This document shows, in pieces, positions 26,501 to 33,750 of a stretch of DNA of 64,000 nucleotides. Position 1 is the first letter of the stretch, and the number at the start of each line of letters is the position of its first letter. A program made the translations under genes and the position numbers. This DNA is from Leptolyngbya boryana PCC 6306. GTDB lineage: Bacteria > Cyanobacteriota > Cyanobacteriia > Leptolyngbyales > Leptolyngbyaceae. The stretch covers positions 700,577 through 764,576 of the forward strand of contig NZ_KB731324.1 of assembly GCF_000353285.1 (NCBI RefSeq), written 5' to 3'. Below the pieces are notes generated by a model. The model was not told the origin of the DNA and ran no database searches. It saw nothing but the letters and a program-made list of their open reading frames with translations.

Positions 26501-28490
26501 GCGCCACAAGCGGCTGATCAATCAATGAAATGCCTTGAGACAATCTCACTTGTCCATCCGCGCGAATTGCATCGGGACGCAGATCGTTGATCAATCCTGC
26601 AACTCTGACATTCCCACTCAGATCTCCTCGCAGATCCGGTGAAAACTGTCTCAGTGCAATGCCCGCAATCTGAGTGTCTGCCTGCCATCGTCCCGCGATC
26701 GCATTAAAGTCAGCATTGATAAAACTATTCCCATTGGTCAGTCGAGCTTGTCCCCGTGCCTGAATCTTTTCTGGGCTAACATTCGTTAATGATCCAGCAA
26801 GCTGAGCATTTCCATTAATGACACCCTGAATCTGAGGCGAAAACTGGCTTGCTTGCACATTCGAGGCTTGCACAGTTCCTTGCCAACGTCCATTCAACGT
26901 TCGACCTTGAGCCGTGACCGTTCCGCCTGCAACTTGGAACACAGCATTGCGGACAATCGTATTGCCGCCGGTCACGACCACTTCACCCACGCCTGGATAA
27001 GTGGCTTCGGGGGCTTGAAACTGAGCGATCGTCTGCACTTGATCTAAGCGTCCAATCACCTGCCCACGGGCATTCACCCGTCCAACTGTGATCGGTAAAG
27101 TTCCAGAATTATAGAGTTTCGCGATCGCATCTCCGGGAAGGTTGCGAGCTTGATAATTGACGGCGATCGACTGGGGTGCATTTAAATCCAGCGTACCACT
27201 TGCCACAACTTCTCCACCGACTTCCGGAATCGCTCGAATGTTATTCAGAGCGAGATTCAGAGTTTTGCTATCTAGACGAAAATCAGTGCTTGCTTGTGTG
27301 AGATTAATGCGATCGACGCTGGCGATTTTCGTTGTTCTCGCTCGACCTGTAATCACGGGAGCGTCAATGGCTCCTGTCACTTTTACTTCTGCGGTTGCTT
27401 CACCAGCCGCCGCAAAAGGCAGTTCGACGTTGAACGTGTCAAAGAAATCTGCAATGCTCACTGCCTTTACATTCGCAGCAACATTGAAGCCTTTCTCAGT
27501 ATCGATTTTGCCGTTCCCTGTAATTGGAATTTTTCCAAGTTGAGAGGTGACTTGCTCAAGTGTGATTAAGGTGTCATCGATCTGTAAGTTTCCGGCTGAC
27601 TTTGCAAACGCTTGAGGCAGTTGTGGAATCTGAACGGTCACATCTTTGAAACTAGCGCTGCCTTTGACGATCGTGCGCTGATCGGGTCGGATCTGAACAT
27701 TGACCGCCCCATTTGCTCGACCTTGCGGTAAATTAATCGGAAGTTTGACTAAGCGATCGATCTCCGTGACTGAAAAATTCTGTCCTCGAATGTCGAGATT
27801 AGAATTCAAGCCGTTTTTGACAATGGTTTCGCCTTTGATATCAAACTCGCCACCTTTTGTCGATTTGCCATCTAAGTCATAAGCAATCCGACGACTGTTA
27901 TCAAAGAAATTCGCCACGCCTTCAACTTGCGTCAATGTGACGGGAATTCTTTGCTGACGAGCTTTTGGAAATGGATCGAGTTCTACATTGGCATCTTTGA
28001 AGCGAATTCTCTGAAGCTCAGTTTTGATAAATCCTTCTTCTTCCTGGGCTTTGATCTGAGTTTTAACCCAGGCTCCATCTTTCTCCTGATCCAAGTACAC
28101 ATCCGGCTGAACTAAGGTAATATCCAAGTTCAATTTGCGAGCCAACAAGACTTGCAGCAAATTAAATCCGACTTGTACCTGATCGACTGAGGCGCGATCG
28201 CGATCATTTTTCGTGGCTGGAATCGAGCTTTTGCCAAACTGTAATCCGGTGAGTGACCAGCGCTCAACTCGTCCTAATTCCACCGGACGATCGAGCAATT
28301 CACTCAAGTTATTCTGAACGAGCGGCGCAAGATCTTCTTGTACAAATTTTGACCCATACCAAATTCCGTACGCAATTCCGACTGCACCCAGAACTGCGAT
28401 CGGGAGTCCGACTCGTCCAAGCAGCGTGAGCCACAACCGGCGACGGGCAGGAGATTGGGGGCGATTATTTGGATCAGGGGCTTGAGTCAT
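23502..28490 (-). CDS. tamB: TamB/DUF490 translocation and assembly module protein
   Basis: At 1662 residues this is the largest gene in the window. One N-terminal membrane anchor (LGRVGLPIAVLGAVGIAYGIWYG is its region, about 20-45) is followed by long AsmA/TamB-type beta-repeat sequence built of recurring TGNG.., ..ITGRA and ..VSGTLLRPRVIG units. The C-terminal DUF490 domain has VRVQANVTGPASQIFQNLEL and ends YELRF. TamB-like proteins span the periplasm and are implicated in outer-membrane protein insertion or lipid transfer. It is encoded alone; its 3' end overlaps trxA by 4 bases on the opposite strand. Confidence 0.93.
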   Translation of the reverse strand: MTQAPDPNNRPQSPARRRLWLTLLGRVGLPIAVLGAVGIAYGIWYGSKFVQEDLAPLVQNNLSELLDRPVELGRVERWSLTGLQFGKSSIPATKNDRDRASVDQVQVGFNLLQVLLARKLNLDITLVQPDVYLDQEKDGAWVKTQIKAQEEEGFIKTELQRIRFKDANVELDPFPKARQQRIPVTLTQVEGVANFFDNSRRIAYDLDGKSTKGGEFDIKGETIVKNGLNSNLDIRGQNFSVTEIDRLVKLPINLPQGRANGAVNVQIRPDQRTIVKGSASFKDVTVQIPQLPQAFAKSAGNLQIDDTLITLEQVTSQLGKIPITGNGKIDTEKGFNVAANVKAVSIADFFDTFNVELPFAAAGEATAEVKVTGAIDAPVITGRARTTKIASVDRINLTQASTDFRLDSKTLNLALNNIRAIPEVGGEVVASGTLDLNAPQSIAVNYQARNLPGDAIAKLYNSGTLPITVGRVNARGQVIGRLDQVQTIAQFQAPEATYPGVGEVVVTGGNTIVRNAVFQVAGGTVTAQGRTLNGRWQGTVQASNVQASQFSPQIQGVINGNAQLAGSLTNVSPEKIQARGQARLTNGNSFINADFNAIAGRWQADTQIAGIALRQFSPDLRGDLSGNVRVAGLINDLRPDAIRADGQVRLSQGISLIDQPLVAQVNWDGQKLNIPQATAPGFRANGTILANVQGTPQITGLDLNIRATNYALSNLPIPRPPVTQLTGAIDLVGRITGTPDSPNVVSNVAVKNFSLNGITFDPLLRGTLNLLPRGFDLKVAGIQDRIALDLDPTFRPRSLNVQRGASTLAGKTVGNVFQVAINQFPITGLVLPGVNLAPYGGIGGTLAGTLNIDLDQLRVLNGRASIQNFRLGSFQTDVAATTFVNRNNVFEFSETVLTRGESQYRISGNVDLRTQPRFNGEIAIAQGRIEDVLGGLQFFDLQDFTRGAQPPSYDRASALNPVPVGNPQAPLFDQLRRFAEINELLKLNAQAIQNNRIPQIADLRGNFGGTIKIAASLDQGVQADFDLRAQAVEFRPYPSFLTVTEGKLQPINDRVLKAESVIALGRLDNGIVTLEPLRIQSGDSQINLTGQFGGETQFGQLEARNLPIAAIEPFYPLPLGIDGNLNASVTVSGSRTNPSAVGQIQVTDGFLNGKTVESAVGNFSYTNSRLSFGSNIGLVATEPILIEGSFPYQFLPDSVRPDSSDISLNVNVKNEGLAVLNVFVPQLAWRGGQGTVQLNVSGTLLRPRVIGSIQVADATIEATALQEPITGLTGNIQLNGDRLTIDSLQGQFNQGQLIAKGTLPIFLESSADPENPLQLVLDRLAINRKGLYQGGVSGNITVTGTAFAPEIGGQVELANGQVQLPDNAASSAQPPASPSQPDNQTNLTFRNLNIVLGNRLQIVSAPLINFLATGTLSVNGTLNALRPEGTVRLRSGQVNLFTTQFVLERGYPQTAVFERDRGLDPILNIRLIASVPEVTRSRIATPGTAEFTDDSLFASSLGAFRTVRVQANVTGPASQIFQNLELTSSPSRSTSEIVSLIGGGFVNTLGRGDSPLGIANLAGSALLTNIQGFIGNAIGLSDFRLFPTLLRNEERRESSLGLAAEVGVDITRNLSASVLRVLTADEPTQFGLRYRINDNFLFRGSTDLSGQNQAVLEYELRF

Positions 28491-28730
28491 CGGCTCGAAC
28501 AGAGATAGAAAGCCAATCTATAGTTACCACACCTCAAGAAACTCTGGTGCAAATAATTTGACAGAATCTCTTGCTACTGTCTGGCTTCGGGCTGATCGGA
28601 ATGAACGCTCGTACTCTATCACTTCTGATGGATTGATGAGGATCTTGCACGTTAGGGGAGTGGAGAGTCGGGGAAATGGCGCTCCATCCCTACCCGAATC
28701 TACGACTGCTACACACGTTCATCTTTTTTC

Positions 28731-28760
28731 TTGACAACTCGAAGTCATTCCGAGTACGAT
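28731..28760 (+). promoter_or_regulatory. Sigma70-type promoter of the Prx-Grx gene
   Basis: TTGACA at 28731-28736 and TACGAT at 28755-28760 are separated by 18 bases, about 37 bases before the ATG at 28797. Its position shows that the longer reading frame starting at 28731 is not translated from there. The rest of the 306-bp gap 28491-28796 contains only G-rich GGGGAGTGGAG sequence near 28656 and no other feature. Confidence 0.6.
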
Positions 28761-28796
28761 TTAAGGGTAAAGTTAATAACCGCTAGGAAAAAAGTT

Positions 28797-29534
28797 ATGG
28801 CATTCGTCGATCGCTCAGGGCAAAAAGTTCCAGATGTCACGTTCCGCACTCGGGAGAACAATGAGTGGGTCAGCGTGACCGCTCACGAGTTATTTGCAGG
28901 AAAAACCGTGATCGTGTTCTCACTTCCCGGAGCTTTCACCCCAACCTGTTCATCTACGCACGTTCCTGGCTATAACGAACTTGCAAAAGTGTTCAAAGCG
29001 AATGGAGTCGATGACATTGTGTGCATCTCTGTCAATGATGCATTTGTCATGAATGAATGGTGCAAAGATCAAAACGCAGACTACATTCGGATGATTCCGG
29101 ATGGGAACGGCGAATTCACAGATGGCATGGGCATGTTGGTCGATAAAAGCGACCTGGGATTTGGGAAAAGATCCTGGCGGTATTCCATGCTGGTGAAAGA
29201 TGGCACGATCGAGAAAATGTTCATCGAACCTGAAGAACCGGGCGATCCATTCAAAGTATCGGATGCCGACACGATGCTGAAATACATCAATGAAACAGCC
29301 GAGAAGCCCAAAGCAATTTCACTGTTTACTAAAATTGGTTGTCCGTTCTGTGCAAAAGCGAAGCAGATGCTCAGCGATCGCGGATTCGACTACGAAGAAA
29401 TTGTTTTAGGGCGCGATGCTAGCCCTCGGACTTTACGAGCAGTCACGGGTGCTTCAACGGTTCCGCAAGTCTTCGTTGAAGGCAACTTGATTGGGGGGTC
29501 TGAAGATCTAGCAGCTTATTTAGGCGCGAACTAA
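28797..29534 (+). CDS. Peroxiredoxin-glutaredoxin hybrid
   Basis: This 245-residue fusion has two domains. Residues about 1-165 are a Prx5-type peroxiredoxin with the peroxidatic cysteine in [15 protein letters not shown]. Residues about 170-245 are a glutaredoxin with CPFC in [14 protein letters not shown] and the glutathione-binding TVPQVF and GGSEDL. Such hybrids reduce hydrogen peroxide and alkyl peroxides using glutathione directly. The ATG at 28797 has AGGA 8 bases upstream; the 22-residue extension in the same frame overlaps the promoter and is rejected. A strong terminator follows at 29554-29604. Confidence 0.93.
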   Translation: MAFVDRSGQKVPDVTFRTRENNEWVSVTAHELFAGKTVIVFSLPGAFTPTCSSTHVPGYNELAKVFKANGVDDIVCISVNDAFVMNEWCKDQNADYIRMIPDGNGEFTDGMGMLVDKSDLGFGKRSWRYSMLVKDGTIEKMFIEPEEPGDPFKVSDADTMLKYINETAEKPKAISLFTKIGCPFCAKAKQMLSDRGFDYEEIVLGRDASPRTLRAVTGASTVPQVFVEGNLIGGSEDLAAYLGAN

Positions 29535-29553
29535 GCCATTGCGGTTTCAAGAA

Positions 29554-29604
29554 ATGACAGGACTCGGTAAAGTGATGAACTACAATCGAGTCCTGTCATT
29601 TTTT
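29554..29604 (+). terminator. Rho-independent terminator, 13-bp stem
   Basis: ATGACAGGACTCG (29554-29566) pairs exactly with CGAGTCCTGTCAT (29587-29599) over a 20-base loop, followed by T29599-29604. It ends the Prx-Grx transcript. It finishes only 10 bases before the ATG of the next gene (29615). Confidence 0.85.
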
Positions 29605-29614
29605 GATCAAATTC

Positions 29615-30904
29615 ATGCGTCAAAGTAGAACTTGGAAGACATTTGCGATTTTTTCGCTATTGGGGGTTGTTCTCAGTTGGCTGGTGAGTTGTGGCGGAGG
29701 TACGCCAAATGCGGGGACTTCAGCCACAGGGCAAATTGATTTTTGGACGATGCAACTGAGTCCGCAGTTTGATGACTATTTCAAATCTTTGTTTGCAAAG
29801 TTTGAACAGGAAAATCCTGGCGTTAAAGTTCGCTGGACAGATGTGCCTTGGGCAGAAATGGAGCGAAAAATTTTAACGTCGGTTGCGGCAAAGACGGCTC
29901 CGGATGTTGTCAATCTCAATCCTGGATTTGCCTCACAGCTTGCTGAGCGCAATGCCTGGATGATGCTTGATGAAAAGATTCCAGCCGATGTAAAAAATCA
30001 ATATTTTCCTGGAATTTGGCAAGCGAGCACCTTAAATGGCAAAACGTTTGGGATTCCTTGGTATCTGACGACGCGCGTTGCCATTTACAACACGGATCTG
30101 CTGAAAAAAGCAGGCATTACAAAACCGCCTGCGACTTACGCTGAACTTGCACAAGCCGCAAAGCAGATCAAAGAGAAAACTGGAAAATACGCCTTTTTCG
30201 CAACCGTTGTTCCTAGTGATTCTGGTGAAGTGATGGAATCCTTTGTGCAAATGGGAGTGAAGCTGGTTGATGACCAGGGCAAAGCAGCTTTTAATTCGCC
30301 TCAAGGGAAAGCGGCGTTTCAGTATTGGGTGGATCTCTATCAGAATGGCTTGATGCCGAAAGAAGTGTTAACCGAAGGGCATCGTCATGCGATCGATCTT
30401 TATCAACAAGGCAATACGGCGATTTTGGCATCGGGAGCCGAATTTTTGAAATCGATCGCGAAAAATGCCCCGACGATCGCGCAAGCTTCAGAATCTGCGC
30501 CTCAAATCACAGGCGATACGCGCAAGAAAAATGTAGCGGTGATGAATGTCGCGATTCCCAGGGATACCGATCAACCCGATGCGGCGTTGAAGTTTGCACT
30601 GTTTCTGACCAATAATGCCAATCAGCTTGAATTTGCCAAAGCGGCGAATGTGTTGCCTTCGACTGTAAAAGCAGCCGAAGATCCTTATTTCACAAAATTA
30701 CCTGAGAATGCAACTGGCATCGACAAAGCTAGAGTCGTGAGTGCTGGACAACTCAAAGAAGCAGAAGTCCTGATTCCTGTGATTAAGAACATCAAGACTT
30801 TGCAGCAAACCATTTACGAAAATCTGCAAGCAGCAATGCTGAAACAGAAGACCGTTGATCAAGCTTTGAGTGATGCAGCTCAGACTTGGAATGCTCGATC
30901 GTAA
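29615..30904 (+). CDS. Extracellular solute-binding lipoprotein, family 1 (sugar-type)
   Basis: This protein of about 429 residues has a lipoprotein signal (FAIFSLLGVVLSWLVSCGGG, lipobox LVSC). The mature part is a MalE/UgpB-type family 1 binding protein (IDFWTMQLSPQFDDYFKSLFAKFEQENPGVKVRWTDVPW is its start region). It probably binds a sugar or sugar-like solute for an ABC importer, but no permease or ATPase is adjacent. A TTG at 29603 would lie inside the preceding terminator, so ATG 29615 is used; it has no ribosome-binding site. A terminator follows at 30941-30965. Confidence 0.87.
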   Translation: MRQSRTWKTFAIFSLLGVVLSWLVSCGGGTPNAGTSATGQIDFWTMQLSPQFDDYFKSLFAKFEQENPGVKVRWTDVPWAEMERKILTSVAAKTAPDVVNLNPGFASQLAERNAWMMLDEKIPADVKNQYFPGIWQASTLNGKTFGIPWYLTTRVAIYNTDLLKKAGITKPPATYAELAQAAKQIKEKTGKYAFFATVVPSDSGEVMESFVQMGVKLVDDQGKAAFNSPQGKAAFQYWVDLYQNGLMPKEVLTEGHRHAIDLYQQGNTAILASGAEFLKSIAKNAPTIAQASESAPQITGDTRKKNVAVMNVAIPRDTDQPDAALKFALFLTNNANQLEFAKAANVLPSTVKAAEDPYFTKLPENATGIDKARVVSAGQLKEAEVLIPVIKNIKTLQQTIYENLQAAMLKQKTVDQALSDAAQTWNARS

Positions 30905-30940
30905 ACAGAACTTTTTCAATCAATTTCCAGCAATGGGATG

Positions 30941-30965
30941 AACCCGCTTAGGCGGGTTTTGTTTT
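30941..30965 (+). terminator. Rho-independent terminator
   Basis: AACCCGC (30941-30947) and GCGGGTT (30952-30958) form a 7-bp stem with a 4-base loop and a TTGTTTT tail. It ends the binding-protein transcript and abuts the end of the convergent chemotaxis kinase gene. Confidence 0.8.
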
Positions 30966-33654
30966 ACGCATGAATCAAGTGATCTAAGGTCTGCAACAGG
31001 ACTTGCTCGTTGTATGGTTTGGAGAAATAAGCCGCCGCACCAAGCTGATTCGCGAGCTGACGATGCTTATCTCCACTTCGAGAAGTCAGCATCGTCACCG
31101 GGATATGATTGAACTTCTGATTTGCTTTTAATTTTGTCAGTAACCCAAATCCATCTAACCTGGGCATCTCAATATCACAGACGATCGCTTGCACGGCTAA
31201 ACCTGCTTCTAATCGCTCGATCGCATCTTGTCCGTCTTTCGCTTCTTCGACTTGATAGCCCGATCGAGAAAGCGTCAATGCTAGGAATCGTCGCACATTA
31301 ATCGAATCATCGACCACGAGAACACTTGGCAAAGTCGGCAAAGAAACGCTGGAAGCCGCACTCAATAAGGCAGGTAAAGAAGGTTGGCTAGGCGGAGCCG
31401 TAACCTGATATAAGAACTCTGGAACATTCACCAACGGCACCACGCGCCCATCGCCCAAGATTGCACAACCATTAAAGCCATAAGGCAGAGGTAAGAGGTT
31501 GGAGAGCGATCGTACAGTGACTTCTTGATCCGTCCAACAGCGATCGACTTGTAGCGCTGTCAGTTTTCCGCCTTGCTGGATGATGACGACACTTTCAGAG
31601 TGCAGCAGAGGAGGTGTTTCATAGCTATGTCGAGCACGAATACAGTTGAAGTTCAGATGTCGCTGGAGTCGAATCAGAGAAATCGGCTGCCCCTGATACT
31701 CGATCGCTTCGCCAATTCCAGTTTGAATCACCTGCTCTGGTTCAAAGATCGTAACTTCAGCAATCGCTTCACTCGGAATTGCTAGCAACATGCCATGACT
31801 TTCCGCAAGGACTACGCGCACAGTGGAGAGCGTCGCTGGAACAGATAGTGTAAAGGTTGTGCCGACTCCGACTTGAGTATTAATCGTAATCTCGCCCCGA
31901 ATCTGTTGCAGATGTGTGCGAACAACATCCATGCCGACCCCGCGCCCGGATAGTTCAGTGACACGATCGCTCGTACTAAACCCAGGCTCAAAGATCAGAG
32001 ACAGTAATTCTGTTTCACTCGCAACTTCAAGTAAAGCCGGATCGAGTCCGATCTGAGCCGCGCGATCGCGAATTTTGTCGATCGCAATACCTTCGCCATC
32101 ATCTCGAACTGTAATCAACGTCCGATTACCTTGCTGCATGGCTTGAATCTCAATCCGACCTTCTGGAGACTTACCGCGCTCAATTCGAGCTTCCGGCGTT
32201 TCAATTCCATGATCGAAGGCATTTCGGAGCAGATGCAGTAAGGGATCTTGCAACGTTTCGATCACACTGCGATCGAGCAAAATCGACTCCCCTGTGATCG
32301 TCAATTTTGCCTGCTTGCCATATTCCACACACCAGTCATGCAAAGCTCGCGGAAAGCGATCGACCAATTCTGCTAAAGGTCGCATCTTCAGGCGCGTAAA
32401 TCCAGATTGCAGTTGCTTTGAGGATTTTGTTAAATTTCGAGCATTCTGCTCAGTCTCGTCTAAGCCTAAACTGAGATCATCTGCAACTTCCTGCAATTGC
32501 ACAATCGTTTCGATGACTTGCTGAGAGAGCAAATGAATGTCTGTGTATTGATCCATTTCTAGCCGATCAAACTCTGTGAGTAGCGAACTACTTCTCACAG
32601 ATGCAACGGCAACAGGGGCGTTTGTCAAAGCAACAGAATCGTAAACGGTTCTTAGCTCATAATTGACATGCTGTAACGTCTGAAGTCGTTGAGATAACTG
32701 GCGGATTAGACCTCGGAGTCGTTTCAAATTCAGATCCAGCCCGTTGCGATCGATCGTCAATTCACCAAACAAATCTTGTAAATGATTCAACTGACGCAGT
32801 GAAACTCTCACAGTGGTGTTGGGGTCTTCAACGTCAGCCGTGGCCGAAATCGTTTGTACAACTTGTGCAGGTATCGTTGGATTAATTTCAACTGCATCCA
32901 TTTCCAGAGGAATCTGATCAAGCTGCCCTGCTAAAATTAAAACCTGTGCACGTCGCCAAGTTTGCAGTGCAGCCCGTGTAACAAAAATGAGTAAATCATT
33001 TGAAGCGGTAGCAATCTGTTGCTCGATCGTGTCACAAAGCTGACTAAAATCATGCAGCTGCAACATCTCGCCTAATCCGCCTAGCTCTTGTGCGAGTAAG
33101 GTTGCTTCTTCGCGCAGGCAAGACTGATTCGGGCTGTCAAGGACAGTCTCAAGACGCTGAAGGCATTCTTCGACTTCTGTTTCAAACAGCAAAGGAACTA
33201 AGTCTTGATTGTTCTCCATCGACAAAACGGATGCAGCCGTTTCATCTTGAGGATCGCCTAAACGCGATCGCAGTGCTGTGAAAATTGGCTCAACTTCTTT
33301 ACTAATCCAAGTTGGATTAATTGCTTCACCATAGCGCTCAAAATCAACAATCTGATAGAGACAGCTTACAGCCAGCAGCAACAAGTGCCCAGTTTCCGCA
33401 TCTGGTAAGGTACTATCGTTGATCTTAAAGACTTTCAGCGCATCTTCTAGATGATGCGCTAGCTCGCTGAGTAACTTAAAGCCCATCATTGCGGCTCCTC
33501 CTTTGAGCGAGTGCGTGACTCGGAGTGCCGCATTGATAGTCGTCGCATTGCTCGTCTGAGAAATTTCTAAAATCGAAGCTTCCAAGCTCGTAATATATTC
33601 TTGTGCTTCATCTAGAAACTGCCGCCGGATTTCGTTTTCCTTTTCGTTTGGCAT
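30964..33654 (-). CDS. pixL: Hybrid CheA histidine kinase, PixL/HmpE-like
   Basis: This 896-residue protein has the following domains: an HPt with phospho-accepting His48 (RVTHSLKGGA); a second HPt-like segment (about 155-245) in which the histidine position reads AQELGG, so it is degenerate; a dimerisation helix region; a CheA ATPase (N-box LLRNAFDHGIE, DDGEGI, SGRGVGMDVV); a CheW-like domain (610-750); and a C-terminal receiver with Asp827. It should phosphorylate the CheY-like and PatA-type regulators of the same operon. It is the last gene of the leftward order RR-CheY-CheW-MCP-CheA, the order of pixGHIJL (phototaxis) and hmpABCDE. The stop lies against the 30941-30965 terminator of the opposite strand. 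Confidence 0.9.
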   Translation of the reverse strand: MPNEKENEIRRQFLDEAQEYITSLEASILEISQTSNATTINAALRVTHSLKGGAAMMGFKLLSELAHHLEDALKVFKINDSTLPDAETGHLLLLAVSCLYQIVDFERYGEAINPTWISKEVEPIFTALRSRLGDPQDETAASVLSMENNQDLVPLLFETEVEECLQRLETVLDSPNQSCLREEATLLAQELGGLGEMLQLHDFSQLCDTIEQQIATASNDLLIFVTRAALQTWRRAQVLILAGQLDQIPLEMDAVEINPTIPAQVVQTISATADVEDPNTTVRVSLRQLNHLQDLFGELTIDRNGLDLNLKRLRGLIRQLSQRLQTLQHVNYELRTVYDSVALTNAPVAVASVRSSSLLTEFDRLEMDQYTDIHLLSQQVIETIVQLQEVADDLSLGLDETEQNARNLTKSSKQLQSGFTRLKMRPLAELVDRFPRALHDWCVEYGKQAKLTITGESILLDRSVIETLQDPLLHLLRNAFDHGIETPEARIERGKSPEGRIEIQAMQQGNRTLITVRDDGEGIAIDKIRDRAAQIGLDPALLEVASETELLSLIFEPGFSTSDRVTELSGRGVGMDVVRTHLQQIRGEITINTQVGVGTTFTLSVPATLSTVRVVLAESHGMLLAIPSEAIAEVTIFEPEQVIQTGIGEAIEYQGQPISLIRLQRHLNFNCIRARHSYETPPLLHSESVVIIQQGGKLTALQVDRCWTDQEVTVRSLSNLLPLPYGFNGCAILGDGRVVPLVNVPEFLYQVTAPPSQPSLPALLSAASSVSLPTLPSVLVVDDSINVRRFLALTLSRSGYQVEEAKDGQDAIERLEAGLAVQAIVCDIEMPRLDGFGLLTKLKANQKFNHIPVTMLTSRSGDKHRQLANQLGAAAYFSKPYNEQVLLQTLDHLIHA

Positions 33655-33750
33655 AGGTCAAGATTGAAAGTTTGATGTGGGTTTGAAAATTTAGGTTCTC
33701 GAAATGTCTAGGAGTTCAGTCAGGTGAATCAGGCTCAACTTGACAAACCC

